Assembly (NCBI RefSeq): GCF_937863485.1
Contig: NZ_CALMFY010000057.1
Location: 92,804-156,803, forward strand
Reading direction: 5' to 3'
Source of the DNA: an uncultured Nostoc sp.
Lineage (GTDB): Bacteria > Cyanobacteriota > Cyanobacteriia > Cyanobacteriales > Nostocaceae
Length of the DNA: 64,000 nt
Part shown: positions 43,892-52,183 of the stretch, one piece after another
Numbering within the stretch: position 1 is the first letter of the stretch
Layout of the letters: each line of letters starts with the position of its first letter
Position numbers and translations under genes: made by a program
Notes under the pieces: model-generated
The model's database searches: none
The model's input: the letters and a program-made list of their open reading frames with translations, nothing else
Told to the model about the DNA's origin: nothing

Positions 43892-44560
43892 TTAGCTAGA
43901 AGTTTTTGGTAGCGCGGCAGTAATTTGGCGGAGCATCATGACTTGCCAATAAGGTACAGGAGCTAGCAATACAGTACCAGTTCCCTCAAAACTATTGACG
44001 AAAAACTCACCAGAAGTCATTGAACCTAAGAGAGATTTAGTAGCTTTTTCAACGCGATAAATTAAAGTATTTGTACGAGCTATCGCAAAATTTCCATCGA
44101 CGACTAATCGGTCATTTCGTAAATTTATTACTTCTACAGGGCCTTGTGCTACCATCACCACTGTACCCCTGCCTTTGACTTTTGTTTGAAACAAGCCCTC
44201 GCCACCAACTAAGCCTGATAAAAATTTGTTTCGTTCAATTCCTACTTCTACGGTGCCATCACTAGCCCAATAAGCGCCACTATCTAAAATCCATTCACTA
44301 CCGTCTAATTCTAAGATGTGATATCCCGATAAAGAAGGCTCTAAATATAATTCACCTGTACCTGTATATGTAGGACGGAAAATGTTTTCTCCTGTGGCTA
44401 GGGATTTTAAAAACCCACCTGCTGAAGGGGCTTTAGATTGCATTTGAATGTTACCACGTGTATAGTACATAGCACCAGATTCAGTCCTGACTGTTTCGTT
44501 TTGCAAAGTTACCTTGACTAAACGTAAACTTTCTCGTTCGATTACTTCAAAACTTGCCAT
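43892..44560 (-). CDS. AIM24 family protein
   Basis: A 222-residue beta-rich protein of the AIM24/TIGR00266 family: LVKVTLQNETVRTESGAMYY, SAGGFLKSLATGENIFRPTY and GEGLFQTKVKGRGTVVMVAQ, then MTSGEFFVNSFEGTGTVLLA. The fold is a TRAP-like double beta-roll. Yeast Aim24 affects mitochondrial inner-membrane organisation, while the bacterial role is unknown. The start ATG at 44560 is preceded by AAGGAAAA. No linked gene. Confidence 0.9.
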   Translation of the reverse strand: MASFEVIERESLRLVKVTLQNETVRTESGAMYYTRGNIQMQSKAPSAGGFLKSLATGENIFRPTYTGTGELYLEPSLSGYHILELDGSEWILDSGAYWASDGTVEVGIERNKFLSGLVGGEGLFQTKVKGRGTVVMVAQGPVEVINLRNDRLVVDGNFAIARTNTLIYRVEKATKSLLGSMTSGEFFVNSFEGTGTVLLAPVPYWQVMMLRQITAALPKTSS

Positions 44561-44602
44561 AATTTTCCTTTTGATTTTTGCAAATAATGTATGCTTGGCT
44601 CT

Positions 44603-44710
44603 TATAGCGGTTCTCGTTTATGTGAGGTACACGCGTAAAGCGCACGGCACTGCCGTGCCCCTACACCTCGCAACATAATGCTGTACCGCATCTGAATGGG
44701 AACTGCTATA
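44603..44710. repeat. MITE-like element
   Basis: TATAGCGGTTCTC (44603-44615) and GGGAACTGCTATA (44698-44710) are imperfect inverted termini. Inside is a perfect GCACGGCA-C-TGCCGTGC hairpin. No ORF. The left end resembles the element at 7153. Confidence 0.55.
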
Positions 44711-44817
44711 GCCAGAATTTACATCCATTTTTGGCATCTATTTTTACAGATGGCAAGTCAGAGAAATTTAATTACTGTTTAATTTAACGTGAGTTCGATG
44801 GGTCTATTGTCTTCGCC

Positions 44818-45089
44818 TAAATTAATGTGAGTTCGACGGGTTACACCATTTCACTTTAATAATGATACAAATACGTTGGTAGGGGCATGGCATTGCCATG
44901 CCCCTACGATAAATCTATATGTATCAGGGTTTTTGTAAATTGGTATTACATGGTGTTTGCTTAATGAGTCGAATAAAAACCTCTAAGAGATTTTACTACG
45001 CAAAACCTTTCCCTCTTGCCCGTCGGAGAGGGAAAGACTTGAACTTTTGTTCAAGACAGGGAGAGGTTTGTCGAACTCACGTTAATTTA
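44818..45089. mobile_element. MITE-like element with 20-bp terminal inverted repeats
   Basis: TAAATTAATGTGAGTTCGAC (44818-44837) and GTCGAACTCACGTTAATTTA (45070-45089) are inverted repeats with one mismatch. A further partial copy of the left end lies at 44780-44798. Inside, GTAGGGGCATGGCA and its complement make a 14-bp palindrome around 44879-44907. No ORF. Together with the preceding element it fills the AIM24-kinase gap. Confidence 0.65.
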
Positions 45090-45233
45090 GAGTGAATACT
45101 TGTAATTTTAAAAAATAGTTGATGAATCTTCACCGAATTTTAGATTTTAAATATTGGATTTTGGAAAATGGAATTGTTGGCGGAGCCTCTCGTTGAGAAG
45201 ATTCAAAATCCAAAATCCAAAATTGATTGACTC

Positions 45234-46712
45234 CTAGCTTTTAGTTCCTGACTTGTGCTTATTGCTAACTTCTAAAGGCAGGAAAATCGTCAAAACTTCC
45301 CCATAGTGTGGACGCTGGCGGACAATCAGTTTGCCCCCGATCGCCTGAAACAAATGCTTGGTTGCGGCGATATTCAAACTAATCGTACCCGTTTCTGGTT
45401 GGAACATCAGTAATTGACCAAGTGCTTTGCGAATTGGTGGCGTTCCAGGTGTGGCAGCTTTATTAGAATCTTTGCACCTGAATTGGGGCGATAATTGTAA
45501 CTTTAGTTGATCTCCAGCCGGAATAACTTGTACTTGAATATGGCTACCAGCAGGTAAGCTGCGAGTGAAATTCTCTATCAACCCACTGAGTACCTGATCC
45601 AGCATCGTGGGATTGCTTACCACTGTTGGTAGTTGCTGGGGTAAAATAACATTTAAAGTTAAGTTCCGCCGATGCGCTGCTTGTTCCCAACGGGGAATGC
45701 TCTGTTGCAACACCTGATCTAAAGACATCGGCGTGAGTTGAGTTTTTGAAGATTTTACTGAAGCAGTAGTTTCCAGTTCTGCTGCCTTAAACAGCAACTC
45801 CATGCGGTCAATTTGCTCGGTACACTCGTGATCGATAATTTTTAAGCGATTGATCACGCTGGCATCTAAGTCTCGCCGCTTCAACAGCAGGCGAGTCATG
45901 GTGCGAATAGTTGTTAAAGGTGTGCGGACTTCGTGAGCGAAGGCTTGGAGCAATTCCACATCAGGATTTGAGGATTGGGCATTGGGGAAAACTCTGCTCC
46001 CCTGCTCAAGAGCTTCTTCCCCAGTCCCTAGTAAAGAGTCTCTAGTCTCTTCTACTTCTGTTAATTCCTGAAGCAACAATTGGCTAAACTCAAGCACGAC
46101 GCGGCAATCTGGTGCTACCGGGGAATACTGTTGGACTAATGCATCCAGGCGGGCAAAAAATTCTGGATTAGCCAGCATTACCCTTGCTCCTAGCGATCGC
46201 CAAGCTTGCTGCACTACTTCTGGCTCAAAAGAAAATGAAAAGGTTTTTTTACCGTTTTTGTGTGTCGCTAAAACTAGCACTAATCTAAATTTATCTGTGA
46301 AAACTAAGCAAAACTGTTCTGCCCCTAGCGGATCGGCAGGTAATAAGGGAAGTACTGATTCATGGGGAGCAATTTCTTCATTTACAGATGCGTTGGCGTA
46401 GTCCGCCGTAGGCATCGCATCTGGCATCTGAAATGGCATCAGCGCCAAGGGGTTAAATGGTTTTGCCGTAAAAGTTACTGTCTGTAAGCTTTGAGTCAGT
46501 TTTGGCTGACTAAATAAGGGCGCTGGTGCAGCTAAAACTAATCCTTGGGTTACGTTTCTTGAACCACCTGCTAAAGTATTTGATAGCAAATGTTCTGTCG
46601 CTGCGAGGCTGACACGCCACTGCCGCTCTGCTTTAGCAGGTGAACATTCAGCTACACTTGATTGATTTTCAGCCAAGATTTCGCTCAGGCTTGGCAATAT
46701 CCATTCGTACAC
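45234..46712 (-). CDS. sensor histidine kinase with degenerate ATPase motifs
   Basis: 492 residues, cytosolic. The N-terminal 270 residues are a sensor region I do not recognise. HisKA is at about 275-335: QAFAHEVRTPLTTIRTMTRL with the phospho-acceptor His. The ATPase domain has GLIENFTRSLPAGSHI, where the N box is recognisable, but the usual DxGxG G1 motif is missing (LQLSPQFRCKDSNKAATPGT) and G2 is reduced. Autokinase activity may be weak or absent. Residues DAMPTADYANASV in the sensor come from an inverted copy of the 29-bp repeat at 46390-46418. No adjacent response regulator. Confidence 0.85.
   Translation of the reverse strand: MYEWILPSLSEILAENQSSVAECSPAKAERQWRVSLAATEHLLSNTLAGGSRNVTQGLVLAAPAPLFSQPKLTQSLQTVTFTAKPFNPLALMPFQMPDAMPTADYANASVNEEIAPHESVLPLLPADPLGAEQFCLVFTDKFRLVLVLATHKNGKKTFSFSFEPEVVQQAWRSLGARVMLANPEFFARLDALVQQYSPVAPDCRVVLEFSQLLLQELTEVEETRDSLLGTGEEALEQGSRVFPNAQSSNPDVELLQAFAHEVRTPLTTIRTMTRLLLKRRDLDASVINRLKIIDHECTEQIDRMELLFKAAELETTASVKSSKTQLTPMSLDQVLQQSIPRWEQAAHRRNLTLNVILPQQLPTVVSNPTMLDQVLSGLIENFTRSLPAGSHIQVQVIPAGDQLKLQLSPQFRCKDSNKAATPGTPPIRKALGQLLMFQPETGTISLNIAATKHLFQAIGGKLIVRQRPHYGEVLTIFLPLEVSNKHKSGTKS
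46390..46418. repeat. 29-bp dispersed repeat, inverted diverged copy inside a kinase gene
   Basis: The complement reads GCGATGCCTACGGCGGACTA continuing to CCAACGC. It aligns over all 29 bp with the exact copies at 8879, 46850 and 61637, with a few substitutions. It is read in frame within the kinase sensor region. Confidence 0.7.
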
Positions 46713-46849
46713 AGGTTTTCACCCCTTAATTCAAGAGCGACTAACAGCGTCTAGGTAGACATTTCACTACTACTTAAGAGGTTATAGCTATTTGTGTACT
46801 GATGACAGTGGTAGAACCGAACAATTCGAGCGCAATTTCCCCTCTAAGT

Positions 46850-46878
46850 GCGATGTCTACGACGGGCTACGCCTACGC
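46850..46878. repeat. 29-bp dispersed repeat, copy 2
   Basis: Identical over 29 bp to 8879-8907 and 61637-61665. It lies in the gap between the kinase and the small protein at 46925. Confidence 0.85.
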
Positions 46879-46924
46879 AGTTATTTATAGGCTGTAAAAC
46901 ATTTGTACTTACCTTGTTACCCGA

Positions 46925-47119
46925 TCATGGCGATCGCATCTTCTGGGACTCAAGCTCATGACTTACGAAATATCCCAGTAGTCCAGCAACTTCTTCAGCC
47001 TCTTGTTCAGCAAGATACTTAGCTATATTCAATTGCTGATTGGCACTAATGGCACCAATAGTTCCTGAGAGAGTAGCCATTCCTAGAATACCCGAAATTA
47101 ATTTTTGGCTAATTTTCAT
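46925..47119 (-). CDS. small exported or membrane protein, unknown
   Basis: 64 residues. The N-terminus KISQKLISGILGMATLSGTI then GAISA looks like a signal peptide, followed by an acidic helix (LAEQEAEEVAGLLGY). I do not recognise it, and no strong Shine-Dalgarno is visible before the ATG at 47119, so it may not be expressed. Confidence 0.4.
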   Translation of the reverse strand: MKISQKLISGILGMATLSGTIGAISANQQLNIAKYLAEQEAEEVAGLLGYFVSHELESQKMRSP

Positions 47120-47342
47120 TGCTTGCTTGAAACCTCAAGTGCTGGCTACTGTGCTGATTTAGTTTTAGGGAGTTTGCCCTGATTCTAAAATTCCCAGTTG
47201 TCAGCCTGTAAGCTACAGAATTAACAGCCATTAGCAAAATTTTTAATCTGGGTCTATTTTTGCGATGTGCCGCAGCTGTACCCGTTGTAGACATCGCATT
47301 TTTTAGTAAATTAGCAATAGACTATCTTCTTAAAGGCACTTT

Positions 47343-48164
47343 ATGACTTCTTTTGAAACTTCAGTTAAAGATTTGGTACTAGTTGCTGGTGCCACTGGTG
47401 GAGTGGGGCAACTGGTGGTAGGCAAGCTGCTAGAAAAGGGTTTGAAAGTTCGCGTCCTGACACGCAATGCTGCAAAAGCTGAAGAGATGTTTAACCAGAG
47501 AGTGGAAATTGCCGTTGGTGACATCCGCCAGCCAGCTACACTGCCAGCCGCAATGCCAGATGTCACCCACATCATAAATTGTACTGGAACCACTGCCTTT
47601 CCTTCTACGAAATGGGAGTTTGACCAATCCCCGAACTTGCTTGAATGGGGAACAATTTTTCTTAACCCCCAATCTAGTCAGGCAAAGGCAAAGAATAGTC
47701 CGGCAAAGGTCGATGCCCAAGGTGTAAGCAACCTAGTGGCAGCAGCACCCCGAAATTTGAAGCGATTCGTTTTCGTCTCTTCTTGTGGAATTCTCCGTAA
47801 AGATAAGTTTCCTTTTAGTATTCTTAATGCTTTTGGCGTCTTGGATGCCAAACAAAAGGGCGAGGAGTCCATTATTAACTCCGGATTACCCTACACTGTT
47901 ATCCGCGCAGGACGCCTTATTGACGGGCCCTATACCTCATACGATCTCAATACCCTCCTGAAGGCAAAAACAGGGGGTAAATACGGTGTGGTAGTAGGTA
48001 CAGGGGATACACTTTCGGGTGATGCCAGCCGGATTGACGTAGCCAGCGCTTGTGTGGAATGCCTTTTTCAGCCAAGTAGTGCTAGGAAAATTTTTGAACT
48101 GGTCAACCAAGGACAAAGACCACCTGTGATTGATTGGGAAACTCTTTTCTCTAGGCTTGAGTGA
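47343..48164 (+). CDS. NAD(P)-binding atypical SDR family protein
   Basis: 273 residues. The nucleotide-binding motif LVLVAGATGGVGQLVVGKLL is typical of atypical SDRs (NmrA/Tic62-like). VRVLTRNAAKAEEMF, VTHIINCTGTTAFPSTKWE, RFVFVSSCGILRKDKFPF and YTVIRAGRLIDGP follow. The classical YxxxK pair is not evident, suggesting a role in redox sensing or as a chaperone rather than a normal dehydrogenase. Cyanobacterial relatives are sometimes linked to photosystem assembly, but that is only analogy. Single gene. Confidence 0.88.
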   Translation: MTSFETSVKDLVLVAGATGGVGQLVVGKLLEKGLKVRVLTRNAAKAEEMFNQRVEIAVGDIRQPATLPAAMPDVTHIINCTGTTAFPSTKWEFDQSPNLLEWGTIFLNPQSSQAKAKNSPAKVDAQGVSNLVAAAPRNLKRFVFVSSCGILRKDKFPFSILNAFGVLDAKQKGEESIINSGLPYTVIRAGRLIDGPYTSYDLNTLLKAKTGGKYGVVVGTGDTLSGDASRIDVASACVECLFQPSSARKIFELVNQGQRPPVIDWETLFSRLE

Positions 48165-48488
48165 GTGCTGTTAGCTGATAGCTATGGTTGAGCCAGTGCT
48201 GAGTAATATTTTATCCAATGCCCTATACAACTCTTGGAGAGGCTGGCGCTTAGGGCGTAGCTATGCCGCAGGCTTTACGGCTACGCTCAGTACAAGTGCC
48301 CAATCCCCAAATATTGCCGATTATACGTAATTACAGAAGCAATCGCCCCTTTTAATCTTGTTCTATCCTCAGTGCTTTTGTAATTTATTACCTCTAAAGA
48401 CGGCAAACACCACTCTACCGTTACGGTTCACCCTAATTACTGAAAGTATTAATTCTCATACATTAGACAAAGAAAAGGAAATCAATCC

Positions 48489-48575
48489 ATGAACCAACTA
48501 AAAAAACTATTTAGTTAGTTTAACCGTCCTAAGCAAGGTTCGGGAAACCACCCTTCATGGACTGGCTACCACTAA
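48489..48575 (+). pseudogene. tiny ORF interrupted by an in-frame amber codon
   Basis: ATG at 48489 with AAGGAAA upstream reads MNQLKKLFS, then TAG, then FNRPKQGSGNHPSWTGYH and TAA. A TGG to TAG change would restore a 28-residue peptide. It resembles the conserved tail of some small protein but I cannot name it. It lies in the 570-bp region upstream of dnaK, which also contains GGCTTTACGGCTACGCTC-type filler. Weak evidence. Confidence 0.3.
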
Positions 48576-48738
48576 GCTTCAGTATATATATCAGCATAGT
48601 CTGGAGTTTTAACCCCAGGAAAGCCAAACCAAAGGTCTTCATGCTGAACTGGCTGATTTATTGACCCTGTTGGTTCAAAATTTAGTCCTTTATATTCTCA
48701 TTCATTCATTTGTAGTTATACGGAGCCAGCACCTAAAA

Positions 48739-50643
48739 ATGGCAAAAGTAGTTGGAATTGACTTAGGAACAACGAACTCCTGCGTGGCAGTGATGGAAGG
48801 TGGTAAACCCACAGTAATTGCTAATGCTGAAGGTTTTCGGACAACACCATCAGTGGTCGCATTTGCGAAAAATGGTGACAACTTGGTTGGTCAAATCGCC
48901 AAACGCCAAGCGGTGATGAACCCCGAAAATACGTTTTACTCAGTCAAACGCTTTATCGGACGCCGCTACGACGAAGTTAGTAACGAAGCTACGGAAGTTT
49001 CTTACAAAGTCCTCAGCAGCAACGGCAATGTTAAATTAGATTGTCCTATAGTTGGTAAACCGTTTGCTCCAGAAGAAATTTCTGCAAAAGTTCTTCGCAA
49101 ACTAGTTGAAGATGCCAGTAAATACCTGGGCGAAACCGTAACCCAAGCTGTAATCACCGTTCCGGCATACTTTAACGACTCCCAACGGCAAGCGACAAAA
49201 GACGCTGGTAAAATTGCAGGTATTGAAGTTCTGCGAATTATCAACGAGCCTACCGCTGCTTCTCTGGCATATGGATTTGACAAGAAGAGTAACGAAACCA
49301 TTCTCGTATTTGACCTTGGTGGTGGTACCTTCGACGTATCTGTGCTGGAAGTAGGAGATGGAGTTTTTGAAGTACTAGCCACATCTGGTGATACCCACCT
49401 CGGCGGTGACGACTTCGATAAAAAAATAGTTGACTTCTTAGCTGAGAAGTTCAAGAAAGCCGAAGGGATTGAGCTGCGGAAAGACAAACAAGCCTTACAG
49501 CGTCTGACGGAAGCCGCAGAAAAAGCCAAAATTGAGCTTTCTAGCGTCAGCCAAGCAGAAATGAACCTGCCATTTATCACCGCTACCCAGGATGGGCCCA
49601 AGCACCTGGATACAACCCTAACTCGCGCCCAGTTTGAAGAACTTTGCTCTGACTTAATCGACCGTTGCCGTATTCCTGTGCAAAACGCTCTTCGGGATGC
49701 CAAGTTAAACAAAGGCGATATTGATGAAGTGGTGTTAGTTGGTGGTTCTACCCGCATTCCCGCAGTCCAACAGATTGTGAAGCAGGTATTGGGTAAAGAC
49801 CCTAACCAAAGCGTCAACCCTGATGAAGTCGTAGCAGTTGGTGCAGCCATTCAAGCCGGGGTACTGGCTGGTGATGTAACTGGCATCTTGCTGTTAGATG
49901 TGACACCGCTATCTTTGGGTGTAGAAACCTTAGGCGGCGTGATGACCAAAATTATCCCCCGCAACACGACAATTCCCACCAAAAAATCTGAAGTCTTCTC
50001 CACCGCAGTGGATGGTCAAACCAACGTAGAAATTCACGTTCTCCAAGGTGAACGCGAATTCTCTAACGATAACAAGAGCTTGGGAACTTTCCGCCTCGAT
50101 GGTATTCCTGCTGCACCACGCGGTGTTCCTCAAATTGAAGTGGTGTTCGACATTGATGCCAACGGTATCCTTAACGTCACCGCTAAGGACAAGGGTACTG
50201 CTAAAGAACAGTCCATCAGTATAACTGGTGCTTCCACCCTGGATAAAACTGACGTTGACCGGATGGTGAGAGAAGCTGAACAAAACGCTTCATCTGATAA
50301 AGAACGGCGTGAGAAGATTGAACGCAAGAACCAAGCCGACTCCTTAGCATACCAAGCTGAGAAGCAGCTACAAGAATTGGGCGATAAAGTTCCCGCTGCT
50401 GACAAGACCAAAGTCGAAGGTTTGGTGAAAGAACTGCGGGAAGCAGTTGCTAAAGACGACGATGAGCAAATCAAGAAGCTCACCCCAGAATTGCAACAAG
50501 CGCTATTCGCTGTTGGTAGCAATATCTATCAACAAGCTGGTGGCGGTGCTACACCAGGTACTGAACCTCAAGATAGCGGTTCCACATCTAGCTCTGGTAG
50601 CGGCGACGATGTGATTGACGCTGATTTTACAGAGAGCAAATAA
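48739..50643 (+). CDS. dnaK: molecular chaperone DnaK (Hsp70)
   Basis: Cytosolic ATP-dependent chaperone that binds exposed hydrophobic peptides with DnaJ and GrpE. From the ATG at 48739 ([20 protein letters not shown]) it has 634 residues, normal length. The 26-residue upstream extension of the frame is not family-like and is rejected. Hsp70 signatures are present: [22 protein letters not shown] ([17 protein letters not shown]) and [15 protein letters not shown]. The substrate domain and C-terminal [11 protein letters not shown] follow; that ending is typical of the cyanobacterial DnaK2-like type. grpE and dnaJ are not adjacent. A terminator follows. Confidence 0.97.
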   Translation: MAKVVGIDLGTTNSCVAVMEGGKPTVIANAEGFRTTPSVVAFAKNGDNLVGQIAKRQAVMNPENTFYSVKRFIGRRYDEVSNEATEVSYKVLSSNGNVKLDCPIVGKPFAPEEISAKVLRKLVEDASKYLGETVTQAVITVPAYFNDSQRQATKDAGKIAGIEVLRIINEPTAASLAYGFDKKSNETILVFDLGGGTFDVSVLEVGDGVFEVLATSGDTHLGGDDFDKKIVDFLAEKFKKAEGIELRKDKQALQRLTEAAEKAKIELSSVSQAEMNLPFITATQDGPKHLDTTLTRAQFEELCSDLIDRCRIPVQNALRDAKLNKGDIDEVVLVGGSTRIPAVQQIVKQVLGKDPNQSVNPDEVVAVGAAIQAGVLAGDVTGILLLDVTPLSLGVETLGGVMTKIIPRNTTIPTKKSEVFSTAVDGQTNVEIHVLQGEREFSNDNKSLGTFRLDGIPAAPRGVPQIEVVFDIDANGILNVTAKDKGTAKEQSISITGASTLDKTDVDRMVREAEQNASSDKERREKIERKNQADSLAYQAEKQLQELGDKVPAADKTKVEGLVKELREAVAKDDDEQIKKLTPELQQALFAVGSNIYQQAGGGATPGTEPQDSGSTSSSGSGDDVIDADFTESK

Positions 50644-50674
50644 TTCCCCTACCTCTTTTGGGAAGATTATTTTG

Positions 50675-50724
50675 TCCCACCTCATATTTCCCATCCAGAC
50701 AAATGCCTGGGTGGGGATTTTTTT
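50675..50724 (+). terminator. intrinsic terminator of dnaK
   Basis: TCCCACC (50675-50681) pairs with GGTGGGGA (50710-50717) across a long loop, followed by a run of seven T. It lies 32 bp after the dnaK stop. Confidence 0.65.
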
Positions 50725-50753
50725 ATGTGCCGATTTGCTAATAAATAATGGGT

Positions 50754-50874
50754 TAGAACTTACACAAAAATCACTCTTAATTAATTTCTCGAACCGCCAT
50801 CTCTTGGAGACGCTACGTGAACGCCCCTGGTCTGGCACAGAAGAGAAGAAATCGTAGAATCTGCGTAAGTCCTA
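50754..50874. repeat. MITE-like element, imperfect ends
   Basis: TAGAACTTACACA (50754-50766) and TGCGTAAGTCCTA (50862-50874) are inverted with two mismatches. The ends resemble those of the element at 58685-58776. No ORF. It fills much of the 337-bp gap after dnaK. Confidence 0.5.
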
Positions 50875-50980
50875 TGGGTGATAAGTAGAGCAAAAGTTAA
50901 AAGATAAAAAGCAAAAGTAAAAATTTGTACTTTTTACTTTCTCAATCCAAAATCCAAAATTTAAAATCTAAAATCGTTCT

Positions 50981-51616
50981 ATGCCATATCCACAAGCACC
51001 TTGGACACTTCAAGGCTACGCTATCCAAACTCTGCATTTGGTAAATATTGACCGAGTGCGCCCCTTGATTCCTTTAGAGCTAAAAATTCTTTCTGTATGG
51101 CCTGGTAAAACTCTCGCTAGCGTGTATTTATCTAATTACCGGTCAGGCTCGGTACTGGAGTACAGTGAGTTAATTATTGCCCCCGCTTTGGTTAATTACC
51201 AGAGCAAAATCGGCGCTTGGATTTCTCACATTTATGTAGATAATGCTGATTCAGTGGCTGGTGGTCGAGAAATTTGGGGACTACCGAAGGAACTAGCTGA
51301 GTTTACCTGGGAACAAGGAGAGCGTGTTACTGTGCATCAGGAAAACCGGAAGCTGTGTAGTCTTAACTATAATCGGCAGAACTTGGCATGGCGACAATGG
51401 TTAAGTGCCTCTGCTTTCAGCGCCAAGGGTGCTGATTTGCTGATATTCCCTGCTGCATTTGAGTCTGTATTGGGTTTGATTAGTTCTAAGTTAGAAATCC
51501 CCAGCGAAAGTCCTTTTTCTGGAATAGGTTTAGGTCAGCCTTGGTTAACTGTGCGTTGTGAGCAGATGAGTCTGCGGGTGGATGCGCCAAAAGTGGTAGG
51601 TCAGATGTGTATCTAG
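50981..51616 (+). CDS. acetoacetate decarboxylase-like protein
   Basis: A 211-residue protein of the acetoacetate-decarboxylase (ADC)-like superfamily. PYPQAPWTLQGYAIQTLHLV opens the domain, SVYLSNYRSGSVLEYSELII follows, and VAGGREIWGLPKELAEFTWE contains the Lys equivalent to the Schiff-base Lys of true ADC (GREIWGFPKK). Many members do not act on acetoacetate and carry out other Schiff-base or aldol chemistry, so substrate is unknown. Single gene. Confidence 0.82.
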   Translation: MPYPQAPWTLQGYAIQTLHLVNIDRVRPLIPLELKILSVWPGKTLASVYLSNYRSGSVLEYSELIIAPALVNYQSKIGAWISHIYVDNADSVAGGREIWGLPKELAEFTWEQGERVTVHQENRKLCSLNYNRQNLAWRQWLSASAFSAKGADLLIFPAAFESVLGLISSKLEIPSESPFSGIGLGQPWLTVRCEQMSLRVDAPKVVGQMCI

Positions 51617-51941
51617 TATATTGTGGCGTCAGTTTGCCTACCTTTAACAAGGGGATTTTGCCCTTTGGCTTGTCTAGTTAATTGAAAGATCAAAACTTAC
51701 AATGATCTGGGTAAAATAAATTAAGCAAGAACGTCGGAGCATGGTTGCTAAATGGATAGTTGCCAACTAGCGATCGCACACTGGAGATAGATGATTTCAG
51801 CACGTCTACAGGTTTGCTGAAAGTGCCAGTAGTGTTGTATATCGAACACTTACTTTTCTGAATGCGATCGCAGTCTTACCATTAGAAATGCGATCGCCCT
51901 GATTTCTAAAATTGCTCTTTCACTTTTGGTTGTAGATATCG

Positions 51942-52151
51942 TCATAGAGATAGCGATCGCTGTTCTTGTTTAAGATGAAATGCAGTTCGATATTCACCTT
52001 TTTTAAAGTAGTTTGCTCGTAACTCTGCCAAAATCTGAATCTAAAGCTCTGGATCGTATTGTGCTTTGGTTTCTGCTTTGGCAGTTTTTAAAGTTTGCAG
52101 TGCTGCTTCTGGTTGATTGAGTGCAGATTGCGATCGCGCTAACGCAAACAA
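51942..52151 (-). pseudogene. C-terminal remnant of an nSTAND-type repeat protein
   Basis: A 70-codon frame reading LFALARSQSALNQPEAALQT, then KAQYDPEL, a TAG, IQILAELRANYFKKGEYRTA and FHLKQEQRS before a stop. Similar wording (AELRANYF, AFxLKQEQRS) occurs in the C-terminal region of large cyanobacterial nSTAND-type NTPase proteins, as I recall. The TAG replaces a Gln-like codon and there is no start. It lies in the 567-bp gap between the ADC-like gene and the ABC exporter; the rest of that gap (51617-51941) holds only HIP1-rich filler. Confidence 0.5.
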
Positions 52152-52183
52152 ATACTAACCCCGATGATACGACCTTTCCCAAT

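Noticed and set aside
48661..48738. 26-residue N-terminal extension of DnaK
   Set aside because: Hydrophobic and unlike any DnaK start; [14 protein letters not shown] at 48739 is the conserved beginning.
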